Assembly: GCA_021018815.1 (NCBI GenBank) | Contig: JAITYX010000028.1 | Location: 6,737,001-6,801,000 of the forward strand | Direction: 5' to 3' | DNA length: 64,000 nucleotides | From: Talinum fruticosum | Taxonomy: Eukaryota; Streptophyta; Magnoliopsida; Caryophyllales; Talinaceae | Part shown: piece by piece, positions 12,240-23,509 of the stretch | How positions within the stretch are numbered: position 1 is the first letter of the stretch | Layout: each line of letters opens with the position of its first letter | The notes under the pieces: generated by a model | What the model was told of the DNA's origin: nothing | The model's database searches: none | Seen by the model: the letters and a program-made list of their open reading frames with translations, nothing else | Translations under genes and position numbers: made by a program

Positions 12240-12640
12240 GGACCCACTTCACGATCACGATTCACGGTAGATTTATCACAGTTCACGGTTTACATTTCAC
12301 GAACACGATTACGATTCACGATTACAGTTTACGATTCACGATTACAGTTTACGAACACGATTACTGATTCACGGTACATTTTATAGTTTACGGTTTACGA
12401 ACACGATTACGATTCATAGTACGGTTTATAGTTTACGAGACACGATTACGATTCACGATGCAGTTTACGAACACGATTACGAGTTTATAGTTTACGAGCA
12501 CGATTACAGATTCACGATACAGTTTACGGTTTACGAACACGATTACGATTCACAGTACAGTTTACGGTTTACGAACACGATTACGGTTCACGGTTACAAT
12601 TTACGAGACACGATTACAGTTCACGAGGGCCCTCCACGAT
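12240..12640. repeat. Tandem repeat of an ACGATTACGATTCACGA-type unit
   Basis: About 400 bp built from variants of TTTACGAACACGATTACGA and TTCACGATACAGTTTACG. Units differ in length and carry substitutions. It lies inside bigLTR-1 and has no counterpart in bigLTR-2, so it arose after the two copies separated. Confidence 0.85.
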
Positions 12641-13485
12641 CAATCGAGGTAAATGAATGAATTGTTTATACGAGCACGATTATATATATGACGACTTCAC
12701 GGACTTCACAAAATCGTTAATCGTTCAATTGTTCACAATCGATCGCCTCGGGGTTCGATGAACCTAGGAGTCGGAGTCCATGATTGATTGTTTCACGAGT
12801 ATGGGTCCTAAGTTTGGCTAAATCGGAAAAGCAAATCAGGAATTGACAAGTTTGCAAATTGAGTATTCAAGAAAAATGATTTAAGATATACCCGATTTAA
12901 GAGCATTTAAATTATAATTTTATTTTATGACGGTAACGTACTAAGCTTCTTGCTCACACGTCTATTGTTTTATGTTTTTAAATTTTTAGGGATTTGAGCG
13001 CATGACGGACTATTCGCAATCACATCCAAAGTTTAAAAAGGAAGAAAAGATAAAGTCTGGTCGGGAGAAGTGATGTTCGACTGTTCGTCTTGACCCCATA
13101 CATGTTAGTCCATTCCTCGGTCTCTTGACTCATGACTCCTCTCCAACTGATCCTCGGCATTTTGAAAATTTCATTTTCCGTAAAGAAAAATTTGGGTTAA
13201 ATTGTTTGAAAAATTAATTTGCTCAAATTAATTTGTTTTCATTCTGAAACGGCGGTAACGTCTCCCAATTTACAAGTCTTGCGACTGTTAATTACTTATT
13301 TATGTGGTTACGTATTGGGGGCGTTACAGCTTTAGACCTCCTTGCAAGATGGGCCTTTCTCCTAGACATTTTGGAAGAAGAGATTTTGAGAACCAACTAC
13401 TTTTCAAGAAGAAGCAAAGTAGGAAAGCGAAAAGGAATGCAAGAGCAAGAAGACGAGTAAGTGTGCAAAATGAACACAACAAGTA

Positions 13486-13499
13486 CCCCTTTTATAGGC
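13486..13499 (-). promoter_or_regulatory. TATA box of the antisense plant-mobile-domain gene
   Basis: The minus strand reads GCCTATAAAAGGGG, a textbook TATA box about 120 bp upstream of the ATG at 13369. This spacing allows a leader of some 90 bases. It lies in Tat-A just inside the 3' LTR, so the antisense gene is separate from the LTR promoter. Confidence 0.6.
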
Positions 13500-14157
13500 A
13501 AACTTGGTTAAGGCAACCAACCATACAAGACCAGGGTCAAGCAAGTAGTGGGAGACTAAGGAAATCCAGCAAAACACGCCGGGGCTACACCTACCTAAGG
13601 CTGGCGAGGCACCCACCATGAGGTGTTGTTATGTCCCATCGGCGACAACTTTCCAGCCCTAGCCTATCTACCTAGCTTGTAGATTCCCATCAACCGTCAC
13701 ATGTGCCTCTTTGGCACCTTGTGTATGCAAGTGGGAGTTTTTGTGCCCACCAACCAACTTTTCGGAGCCGATTTTCAATCTTTTTCAATTGAATTATTCG
13801 GGTCAAACACTAACCTTTGATCAATTTGATTTTACATTAACAAGTATGTTAGTACAATGGATCATTTAGCCAAGCTTCATATTAATGAACGATCGAAGTT
13901 TCAGCATCAAATATACCAAGCTTCGGGCTCGATCAATCCAAGCTTAAGGCTCCGATCAAACCAAGCTTAATATCCTCTTACCCGACTTAAGAACGCATAC
14001 ATCGTGATCAAGTCCAGGTCCCATTTCGGAGTTCGGGTTTGATTCCAACCAATTCCCAAGCATCACACACTACCTAATATCAAAAATCAAGTTAAGTACC
14101 CTTTAGTGTCTACTTTGACCCTTCATCTTTTTAGACTCGGTCAAACTAGGGCCTAAC
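13500..14157. other. Tat-A sequence next to the 3' LTR
   Basis: No gene seen. Repeats of an AAGCTT-containing phrase (caagcttcgggctcgatcaa and relatives) occur at 13870-13970. The last bases before the LTR, aaactagggcctaac, are a weak candidate for the polypurine tract. Confidence 0.35.
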
Positions 14158-15310
14158 TATGGACACCTAAAAAGTGTCGTCTCTTATCTCTTTAATTTTA
14201 TATTTTATTTTATTGGCCCGATGATGAAATCCCGAGTCCTGTTTGAGGATTTGGATCTCGGATCTGTGATTTGATTGGTGCAATAAAAGCCGATAAACCA
14301 CAAAAAACCCCTAGCACCAAATAAACGACCTTTTACCTTGGGTCGGTCCACAAATGCCCCTTTTTCGGGCAATCCAAGAACCGAGCCAAGCCTTCAGAGA
14401 CAATGGAGTCTAGAGTTGTATACCAAGAAATTCCAAGTTCGAGACATCGCCTTTTACTTTTGTCGAATCGGACAAGGAGCCGAAGACGTGAAGACGATGT
14501 TAAAGTGTTGCATTCCATGATCACGAGCATCAAAGTGCTGCGTTTAACCTCTACAAAACAGTCAACGTGAGACCGAGATCTTTTCCCCTCAAAACGACGT
14601 CGTGGCCGGCGCCTGCAACCCTAGAGTTTTAAGTGAAACGCTGCGTTTTGGCTAGGAGAATCCTTTGGAAACACGACAAGGCACAAAACCCTAGGAGATC
14701 CCAGGTGGCCGGCACTGCGAGCCAGGTTCTATCCTGTTTTATCCTTTATAACCGGTTCAATCTCTTGATTTATTGGCCCGATTTTGTTTCGTTATTTCTG
14801 CTATGTAGCACGTGATTTTCTCGTTAAAAATTACATCTCGGTTATTTTCTGGTTGCAAGGTAAAGAAAGGAACCTGGATCTCGCCCGCCAGTCCTATGGC
14901 CGACGTTCGTGACCGCCGAGTACAGTGCTGCCACCTACAATGGTGGTCAACGGCGAGGCTTGGGTCCGGATTGGTGTTTTCACACCGGTTTGTCCCTAAA
15001 GCCTCACGGCAGAATACCTAGTCTAATTTTATTTGGCCTTTAACTAGGAAATAATATTCCTGGAATTCTAAAAATAATTTATAAAATTGCAATAATTTAC
15101 AAAACGCCAATTAATTCAACCCAATTTAACTTGTTCGTTCGACTTAATAAAATTCGGGACTCTTAATAAAAGGTTCATCCCCACTTTCTAAAATCCACCT
15201 TCAAAACGCTAAATCATTCTTTCCATTTTTGAAAACCCTTACACCAAAAGAGGCACATGGGGAAGCCCACCCGGATCCCAGTGTGGGGCTCGTGGTCGTG
15301 GGTTCCTACA
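14158..15310 (+). repeat. 3' LTR of Tat-A
   Basis: Begins TATGGACACCTAAAAAG (from TGTGGACACC) and ends GTCGTGGGTTCCTACA, the same end as the Tat-C LTR at 57649 and, in inverse, near that of the Tat-B LTR at 47042. Its first half is an inverted copy of 15458-15997. Frames within (14338-14520, 14633-14815, 14812-15021) are shadows. Confidence 0.75.
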
Positions 15311-15997
15311 AGCAGCATTAAGCATAGGAGAAAGTCGTATGGGAATGACCTAGGGTTGCTCTCGGCCAGCCGTCCAAGCAGATGAGAAAAACCGGGCCAA
15401 ATATCCCGAGATTGAACCTGGATAAAGAAGAAATAAAACTGGATAGAATTAGGTAAATTAGGGATGGCCGGTGTCGGCCAATGGGGCATGCCTAGGGTTT
15501 TGTGCCCTACCATGCTTCCAAAGGAGTCTCCTAGCCAAAACGCAGCGTTTCACTTAAAATTGTGGGATGGCCGGAGCCGGCCACGACGTTGTTTTGAGGG
15601 AAAAGCTCCTAGTCTCGTGTGGACTGTTTTAGAGCTTAAACGCAACACTTTAATGCTCGTGATCATGAAATGCAACGTTTTAATGCGGTCTTCAGGTCTT
15701 CAGCTCCTTGTCCGATTGGACAAAAGTAAATGCATTATTCGAACTTGGAATTTCTCGGTATGCATCACTGGACTCCATTATCTCTAGAAGCATGACCCGG
15801 TCTTCGAGCGTCCGAAAGAAAAGGGAATTTTTGGATCTATCCCAAGCAAAAGGCTATTTATGTCATGTTGGGGGTTCTTTATGGTTTACTAGTTTCCGTC
15901 GCAACAATCAAACACGATCCGGGATCCAAATCCTCAAATAGGACTTGGGATTTCATCATTGGCAATGTGAATAAAATGCGGAATTAATGTGTCTACA
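15311..15997 (-). repeat. Partial Tat LTR in opposite orientation
   Basis: Read on the minus strand it starts TGTAGACACATTAATTCCGC at 15997, the start of a Tat LTR, and runs about 690 bp before it is cut at 15311 by the end of the Tat-A LTR. It is the inverted match of the first part of 14158-15310. The simplest reading is that Tat-A inserted into this LTR and the other portion lies left of the window. The 20 bases beyond 15997 are not purine-rich on the minus strand, so this is probably not the 3' LTR of Tat-B but an LTR inserted in its antisense gene. Confidence 0.65.
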
Positions 15998-16860
15998 TGG
16001 TTCGGTGCATATCTCGGAAGCATTAGGCCATTATTAAGTGCATAATAGATGGCTTCCTATTGGTGGGAGGCCACAAGGATATGGCACCTATTGTGCTTCT
16101 AAGTGTTATCGAACAATTAGGGAATATCACTCGTTGACCCCTCCGATTGTCGTTGAAACCATCCTGGAATATCCAAACGACAACTTCGCCAAGCAATCCC
16201 TGTAGTTTGCGGGTAAGCGGTTCTTAAAACAGTCGGGAACCTATTGTTAGGGCTCGATGGCAGCGCTGGTCAAGGCTCCGAGCATGGCGCCTGGAGAGTC
16301 GAGCACTTTTGCCTTTACTTTTATTTTTATTTTTACTTTTATTTTTCTCTTGTTGGGCCACAAATTAGGATGAATTTGACCTAAGGACACTACTAGTTTC
16401 GGTATCTATGTTATGAAAATATGGCTCGTTAAGAACTTTGATATGGTGTAGGGACTTACGAGATTAGATCAATACCTGGCTACCCAATTCGCCAACGACA
16501 ACGTTTCTTGTATTGAATGACCGGGCGGTATCCTGGTCGGAGTCCTAGTTTAGGGCAAGGCGTCCTATCAAGTGGTATATCGAACACTCGGAGGAAGGCC
16601 CAATGTAGGACATATACTGCTAGGCAACTATTTGGACATTTTATGGGGTTCGAAACCAGTACATACTACTTTCCAAACCGTAATATGCTGCCAATAGGTC
16701 GCATCCATGATATCCCTTACCTGGATTGTATCGCACCTGCCTCTATTAATGTCTTTGGTACTGCGAGGTGGGTACCTTCCTAGGTTGAATACTAGATGAA
16801 CCCGCCGTGTTTGTTTATCCTACATAAAAACGTGCTACAATTGTCTCCATATTTTATCTG
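15998..16860 (+). pseudogene. Antisense mobile-domain-like gene remnant of Tat-B
   Basis: Plus-strand remnant homologous to the antisense gene of Tat-A. CIIDGFLLVGGHKDMAPIVL and LLSVIEQLGNITR near 16040-16130 align with the Tat-A counterpart (CMIGGFLLVEGHGNL and LLSLVEQLENYY), with a frameshift into LTPPIVVETILEYPNDN. The frame 16517-16783 holds NRNMLPIGRIHDIPYLDCIA and may match the GREQMIPLLDFIWPITFD part of Tat-A. The N-terminal part is absent because an LTR interrupts it at 15997. Frameshifts and stops make it a pseudogene. Simple T-rich repeat at 16305-16345. Confidence 0.55.
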
Positions 16861-17440
16861 GATTGGATAAAGGAGACTAATCTCGAAAGACGCAAGGTGC
16901 GAGGGCTCGAGAACGCAATCCAAGAGGGGTTCCTATTGTTACACCCCTTCATATTCGCAAAGTCGTCATGCAAACTAGTGAATGGGCCCATTGAAGAGAA
17001 TAAAAGGAAGAAGAAGAGAGGGGCTTGTCGAAATGAAGAATTAAAAAGCGAACCCAAGAAGACGCAGCTTAGTTGAGGGGTTTAAAGGTGAAGAAAGTTA
17101 ACACTAACTAGGGCTTAGAATTTGGAAGGAATAAAGTTAGGAACATTGTTTTCTGTTTTGCCCTGTTAGAACTTTTTTAATTTCCAAGTATTATGCTTGT
17201 TATTTCCATTTTTACCTATGTATTCGGGTAAGTAGTAGAATTACCCTTATTATTAATAAAGTAAAAGGTAAGTTTTATGCTCGCTTCTATGCTTTATCAA
17301 TTTATACATTTTTTTTATTTTATCGGTCACCTTGAAGAAAGGAAGTAATAATTACAATGGACAGCCCTAAAAAATAATCTAACACCGAAAAGTAAATAAA
17401 CTTAAACCAGCCATCTCGTCGTAGACTGCAAGGTGGTCAA
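16861..17440 (-). other. Post-pol spacer of Tat-B
   Basis: No gene. The part 17210-17440, read on the minus strand, aligns with 2930-3130 of Tat-A (shared GTGACCGATAAAATA and an AT-rich stretch after it), so it is the region just downstream of a Tat pol. The pol itself is not adjacent because Gyp-2 starts here. Confidence 0.5.
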
Positions 17441-18570
17441 TTGATGGATCTAAACCGTGGCATCAACTCTCAACAATGCACACAAAAAATTGGAAAGGAA
17501 ACCGTGAATAAGAGGCTATAGTTATTGACTAACTTAGAAGGGATAGTCTTTCTAGCTTCTAAATCAACCAGGGCAAGAAGGGTGCCCAGGAATGAATCTA
17601 ATAGCAGCTAGGAAATTTGGAGAAAAAGTACAATTCACTCAAACTTTCTCGATCAAAGATACGTTCAATGCATCAACTACCAATAATAATAAATGGTATT
17701 TTAAAAGTTGTTCTTATAAAGGATAGGAAGGCCTTATATACGGGACCTTTCCCACACGAATATCTTTCCTAATCATTAAGGACAGATTAAGACTAATCAT
17801 AATTAATTAACACTAACTATAGAGATTTGTCACACTAAAACAAAAAACAGAAACTGCAAAAGTGTCTAGGTCTGTCAATTGTTAGGACCAATAAAAACTC
17901 TTCCTTTTCTTTTGTCGTGTTGTTGCTTGTTTGAAAAGGTTGGTGATGATTGACACTACTACTAGAAGACATCCTATTGGATCGTTACAAAAAGGTAGCC
18001 TGCAGCTTAGGAACTAGCTTGCAAGTGGGCTAATTTTGAGGCTCGAAAATGTGATTGACATGGAACACATCTTCTCAATCTGTTCTTCTTCCTCTTAGTG
18101 AAGTTTGCAGCTTCCCTTGACTCAGAAAAATCTTTATCCATTTTACAAACCAATTATCATTAAGTACAAGATAGTGTGACTTCTATGTCTAACCAAGTCG
18201 AAGAATGCTCCAAAATCAGTAAATACTTTACAACGAGTAGTATCCTACTAGCAACTGAATAATAACATATAAATGGTCTCAAATTATTATAAGCTTGAAT
18301 TCTTCATAAACAAAATAGATTGTTAAAGAAACTAAGACAGGATTACTCGAAATTGAGTATGATGGGTTCTAAGTGTTGATGTAGTTGGTGAAGCTGGGGT
18401 AATTGATTCTTCCTTTGCATTGATCCAGGTCCACTAGTCCTGGAACAAAACTCTCATTCACTTCCTTCATCAACATGGCCAAACTCTTGGGCTGCTTTCC
18501 TATTGGCTCGAAGCTGTTGTGCTTAGTGGGTTATGGGATAGTAGCTTGAGATGATGGAATATTTCCATTA
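17441..18570 (-). repeat. 3' LTR of Gyp-2 (approximate)
   Basis: Placed between the Tat-B spacer and the pol end of Gyp-2. A TATA-like site (minus strand GTATATAAGG, 17732-17742) and a purine-rich minus-strand run AAGAAGGGGGAAT at about 18570-18582, a plausible polypurine tract, support an LTR here. The termini cannot be set exactly: several TG/CA choices exist and the 5' LTR needed for comparison is missing. No gene inside. Confidence 0.45.
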
Positions 18571-18589
18571 TTCCCCCTTCTTAAAAAGA

Positions 18590-19680
18590 GTTTGCCCTTA
18601 AACTTGACAAATCCTCCTCTTCATTGTAGTAAGGCTTTAGGTCAGCTACATTGAATGTGGCTAAGACTCCATATTTTCCAGGTAAGTCGATCTTCTAAGC
18701 ATTAGGACCCGCTTGCTCTAGCACTTTGAAAAGACCATCCGACCTTAGCAAGCAACTTAGATTTCCTTTTGGAAGGAATCCACATAGGGTCTTATGGTTA
18801 AAAATGGGCTTCCCTTTGATGCCTATCAACATAGGATTTGGCTAGAGCATTGGATTTTTCAATCCTCTCTTGCACCTTGTTGTGAATGTCTTTAATTTCT
18901 TTCGCTCGCTGTTCTCCTTCGCAACCGTACCTAGTGGATGTAGAAAAAAGAACCAAAAGTGGGGTGAAAGGGTTGAGTCTATAGACTACCTGAAAAGGTG
19001 AGAAACCAGGGGTTTTGTTCGAGCTCCTGTTGTAGGAAAACTCAACATAAGGCAACAATTCATTCCACTCAATGATGTTCTTCTTTATGAGTATTCTAAG
19101 TAGGGTTCCTAACGTCCTGTTTGTTACCTCTGTGTGACCATTAATCAAAGGATGCCAAGTAGTAGTGAACTTGAGAACAGTCCCCATCTTTCTCCACAAG
19201 GTAATCCAGAAATGACTGAGGAACTTAAAATCTCTGTCCGAGACCATACTTATGGGGGTACCATGTAGCCTTACAACTTCTTTGAAATACAATTTAGCCA
19301 CCTTAGAAGCGTCAAATCTAGTATGACAAGGTATAAAATGAGCCATTTTTAAAAACCTATCAAGTACCACCATTACACGTCTTTGGACCTTTGTGTCCAG
19401 GGCGAGTTGTAATAAAATTAAGACCGACATCCTCTCAAGGACCTTTTAGGACCGGCAGTGGGGTCTACAAACCTTGGAGAAGGGTATGATTCTTGGTTAA
19501 TCGACAAGTAGTACACCTATTGATGAAATGCTCAACATCGCAGGCCATCTTAGGTAAGACATAATGCTCCTTCAATATGGTCTTTTGCACGCCAAAATGA
19601 CCAGCCGGAGCTCCTCCATGTAGCTCATGAATTCGCAACTCTCTATATCCTCCTTTAGGAACACCCAATCCGATTCCGTT
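18590..19680 (-). pseudogene. Integrase and pol tail of Gyp-2
   Basis: Minus strand. The zinc-binding HHCC region is at 19680-19465: RIHELHGGAPAGHFGVQKT, then RCTTCRLTKN. A frameshift near 19440 leads to the catalytic core (19430-18798): VLDRFLKMAHFIPCHTRFD with the first Asp, MVSDRDFKFLSHFW with the second, and HPLINGHTEVTNRTLG with the Glu. ELLPYVEFSYNRSSNKTPGF follows. The tail PGKYGVLATFNVADLKPYYN runs to about 18590 with one stop. All three catalytic residues survive, but two breaks and the CACTA insertion inactivate it. Confidence 0.88.
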
Positions 19681-22600
19681 CACTACTAAAGGAACCACTT
19701 TTAACAATGGGTTTTTAACATTGGTTATAACGAAAAACCATTTTAAAAATTAATGCGGTGGCATTTTTAAAAAAAAAAAAAAAAAAGTGGTTTTGACTGG
19801 TTCTTTCATTGAACCATCGTTAAATGTCTTCTCAAGCAAGAAAAAACCCCGAGCGCCGCTCGCCACCTTCGGTGTCTCCATTCTCACTCTCACTTCACTC
19901 TTGCCTCTCTCGCTGTCCGTGGGCTCCGCTTGCTCTCATCTCTCTTCTTTCTGCTGTCTCCTCGCCGTCAACGAGTGGTTTCCGACATGCCGTTATCGCT
20001 AATGTTCTCTCCACTCTCTGTCCATGCTCTCATCTCTCATTGCTCACTCTCGTCATCGTTGTTGCTCCTTCCCTCTTTCACTCTCGTCGGTCGGTATGTA
20101 ACTCATCCATCCCTCTTATTTTGTACTCTACTAAATGAAATGTGTAAACGTGGCATGCTTTATGGTCGTCAACGGTTCTTTGTTCTCACGTCGCCCAAGG
20201 TTTAGGGTTTTAATAGTAGCATGCTAAATAGGGTTTGAGTTTTGGGTTTCGACAGATGGCATGCTTGACGAAGAGTTTGGAAATGTATTTTGTATTCTAA
20301 TTAGTTCTTATCTTTGTGGGTAACAATCTTTGAACTGAAATTGTTATATATATGTATAAAAATCTTATATTGTTCTATTTTTCATATTAAATATGTGTAC
20401 CGTTGAGCTTGGATGGTATATGTGACTACATACCTGTGCAAGTGTGGGGTTCTAATTTAGAGACCTATCACTTTCTCAAAGTTGAAATTTACGGATGCCT
20501 AATTGTAACATTGTACCATATGCGATTGAACTTAAACGATGAACCAACTATTCCAAGTGCTCTAACCGGCTTAATTAATTGCTATTTTCGGAAGACATTA
20601 TATATTTTTTTCTTATTTGGCAAAGTAATTAGAGTACGACTATTTAATTCATGGATATCAATTTCTAAAAATTTAGAAAGATTATGTATGCTAAAAATTG
20701 TAAATAAATGTGATCTGTAGAAAATGGAGTATTAAAATTGAAAATTATTTTACATGTTTATTTATCAAGAGTTGTATAATTGCTTGCAGTATAAAATGGA
20801 TCATTCCCAAAGTACAAAACAATTGAGGAGACGAATAATGATGAACAAGAAGAAGTTGGTTCGGAATAGAGACGATCCAACTCTTCTTCCACGGGTCCAA
20901 TTTGATAGGCATGGAAATGATGTAGGTGATCATGTACCTGGTTTTATGAGCTATGTTGGTGCGACAACCATCACATACGTAAACATCAACTACATAAGTT
21001 GGGGCACAGTCCCCGATTCTATTAACGACAACCTATGGAACGATATTCGAGTAAATGTACTACATCTCAACTTAGTATTTCAACTTATTATAAATGGTTA
21101 ATATGTACTAATTCTTGTCATTCTTGTGTTTCGAAAACGTTCATCTAGGACGTTAAAGACTTTGAGATCCCCTTGGTGAGACACAAGACCCTTATGTCGG
21201 TGGCGTAAAAATTTAGAAACTTCAAATATCGCATTGCCGCTGTATGGGTCTGACGTAACAAGGCGGATAAAGGTAGAAGGTTAACCTTGGGAGGTCTATA
21301 ACTTCATCATCGAGGAGGACTGGAGGACCCTTAAAGCATATGTCTCCTTTCCGAATACATGGTAATTTATCATTTGTTATCTTTTTCGATTTAAGTCTTA
21401 TGTACTCGATATTTTCGTTGTCTTAATTACTTGCGCAGGAATGAGGTGAAGTCAATCGAAGGGGATTAAGAGCCATGCGTATCCCCATACGATGTCCCAT
21501 AGGGGATACACAAAGTTAGAGGAGAAGTTGTATAAATAGAAGCTTGAACAACTTCAAAGCGCATCCAAGTAAAGGTTCCATCATAGATACTTCATAATTC
21601 GAGTATCGAGAGGCATGAGCAAGTGGGTCGAAGAAACAAAGAAGAAAGATGGAACCTTCACTATGACCGAAGTAGAATCTATTGTGTAGTGGCTTGTGAG
21701 TTTTTTGTCTATTTCCTTTATTTATTTTGAGAACATATCGATCTTAATATTATGAATTGTCAAATGATAATTTATTTCCTTCTTACAGGAGTCTTTGTTA
21801 CGGACATCGACTTCGAAGTCACCGACACCACCGGGATTAGCGACAAGCTAGCCTTGGCCCTAGCAAGAGATGAGCATCCCAGTCATGTTTGGGTTGTCGG
21901 TGGGAGGGTGGCGATAGTTGAGCTCTTTGGAGCTAGGAAGAAGCGCCCGTTTCTTCCAGACCAAGTGCAAATGGAGGCGCAAATGGCCCAAATGTAGTCC
22001 AAATAGTCCCAAATGTCCCAAATGGCTGCACACGTGAAAGAGATGAGGGAACAAAAGAGGGCGGAGATGCACGCCCGGATGCGAGCTCGGATGAGGGAAT
22101 GCATCGAGCCGTACTTCACCAACATGGGTATACCGAGCACCCGAGCGTTCCCATGTACGACTTACGTCCATTCCCACCCTAGACATCGACAAGTGCGAAC
22201 GTGAGCTCACCCGTCGACCAATTCGAACTTATGGTCAAGGTAATTTAGATTTTGCTACCTAATTATATTTACATGCATGTTTATATTTTGACTAATTGGT
22301 GTATAATCTTGTTGAATGAATGATGTATATTGTGTGGTTGTTGTGAAACTCCATCGTGTGCCCATTGAGTAATTATTATAGTATGTTTTTGTTGTTTCAA
22401 ATGAGGGTTGTTATCCTGTGGAAATGTCTACTTTTAAGGGGAACCTCTATCCGTTTATTTTCATGATTCTTAAATAGTTTAATTTCTATGTCAAGGGTTA
22501 TCCCATGATTCTAATTGTTATACTTATTCTTAAGCGAGTTGGCAAAATACATGCTAGCTTCCACTACAAAAAAGTTACTTTTACCAACATGGTCATATCT

Positions 22601-23229
22601 ATTGGTAAAAGCCACTTTTTTGTCGGTATTTACCAACAAAAATATATGTTACTAAACTATTGGTAAAAACTCGGTGGATAAAAGTTTTACCAACGAGATG
22701 AGTTTTGTTTGTAATATTTTCACCAATACTAAGAGAAGTATGTATGTTGGTGTTATGTGCTAATACCAACAAATATATACGTTGGTAATGGTCAGCTTGG
22801 CATCATAATTATATCCAATATAAATATTTGTTGGTATTAAAACCTTCCCACGATTTATATCTCGTTGGTAAAAACGCATCCTTCTAATAAGTTCTCGTTG
22901 GTAAAACATGTTTTATGAGCACATTATTTATTGGCAAAAAATATTCAATCAGCACATTATATATTGGTAAAATTTGATTTTTCCAATCAAAAATATCTGC
23001 ATTACAAACTTTTGGAAGTGGTCACCTAAACACCTGTCACTATTTTTAGCTTAACATTATATTATACACATGAAACAAAAATCATATTCACACAATAATT
23101 TGGATATTTATCACAATTGGATTATAAAAAGTTTATAAAGGATGATCATTTAATCTTTACAAAAGCATACCATTTATTGTTAAATTCAAACCATACAATT
23201 AGTAAATTAAGAAAATACGAACTATCATA

Positions 23230-23390
23230 TATAATCTTATTCTTCATATGGGTATCATCTTCATCTTCTCCCCCTTCATTTTAATCCCCTTCATCCACAA
23301 CATCATCCTCTTCAAATTCTTGATTATTTGTGTTTTCATTGTTTTCATCATCAAGCTCAATTGAAGAGATTATTTTCGTTATCCCCTACA
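23230..23390 (-). pseudogene. Acidic C-terminal exon in CACTA-2
   Basis: After an acceptor-like TTTTTGTAG on the minus strand (about 23385) an open stretch reads ITKIISSIELDDENNENTNN and QEFEEDDVVDEGD, then a stop. A comparable acidic stretch on the minus strand lies in CACTA-3 (33835-33930, DRYGWNEVEDEDNEKEEEEE). These could be last exons of an element gene, transcribed leftward. The product is unknown. Confidence 0.35.
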
Positions 23391-23509
23391 AAAAGAATAG
23401 AAAAGAAACTCTCAAGAAAAAGAAAAAAAAAAAACATAAATTTTATACCCAAATCATAGGTACAAAAAATATAAAGTTTATACCTAGAGCAATTTGAAGC
23501 AAATTTAAA

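Larger units (their letters stand above)
9434..13328. repeat. Solo Ty3/gypsy LTR, 3.9 kb (bigLTR-1)
   Basis: Begins TGTAACACCCCGAAAC and ends GGGGGCGTTACA, the palindromic ends usual for Tekay/Del-like gypsy LTRs. The 5 bp duplication GCTTT is perfect (9429-9433 and 13329-13333). No primer site, gag or pol is inside, so it is a solo LTR. It is related to bigLTR-2 (38157-41378): both share a block near 11590-11745 (GTGTGGCTCGTTGAGTTTTA and neighbours). The C-rich stretch 9800-10310 is open in several frames but shows no known domain. The part 12240-12640 is a local tandem repeat. Lineage is inferred from LTR ends only. Confidence 0.85.
8150..13369 (-). pseudogene. Antisense plant-mobile-domain gene of Tat-A, split by a solo LTR
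   Basis: A gene antisense to Tat-A pol. The first exon starts at an ATG at 13369-13367 (MSRRKAHLARRSKA), is cut by the solo LTR 9434-13328, and resumes at 9433 in the same frame (EKLVQDNFLEWEWRPQ). A GTAAGC donor near 9303 and a TAG acceptor near 9227 allow splicing in frame into exon 2, which has KALFVVLGAIPKF, LYLALNHLTDIRERGP and the hallmark FWDTTKTFHLPLGEITITH of the plant mobile domain (PF10536). Further remnants, such as VHYFVNLADLDKIKEL near 8640 and a block at 8186-8446, suggest the domain's second half. TATA box at 13486-13499. Plant mobile domain proteins occur in several transposon groups and in silencing factors of the MAIN type; the role here is unknown. Stops after 8931 show decay. 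Confidence 0.7.
1789..15310 (+). mobile_element. Tat-lineage Ty3/gypsy element, 3' part (Tat-A)
   Basis: Plus-strand element of the Tat/Ogre type. Present are the end of pol (integrase, 1789-2810), a long region between pol and the 3' LTR holding two antisense genes, and the 3' LTR (14158-15310). The 5' part is cut off by Gyp-1 at 1788. Two solo LTRs are nested in it (6369-7903 and 9434-13328), each with a perfect target duplication. The region between pol and the LTR is about 5.9 kb once the nested pieces are removed. Long post-pol regions with antisense frames are a known trait of Tat elements. Confidence 0.75.

Noticed and set aside
14158..15997. MITE or foldback transposon
   Set aside because: The inverted arms are recognisable Tat LTR sequences with LTR termini, so opposed LTRs explain them better.
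18100..18570. Possible gene between the Gyp-2 LTR and pol
   Set aside because: Only short frames; position and a TATA-like site fit an LTR.
19787..20205. Overlapping Ser/Leu-rich frames near the left end of CACTA-1
   Set aside because: May be a leader exon, but three frames overlap and none has a motif; not called as coding.
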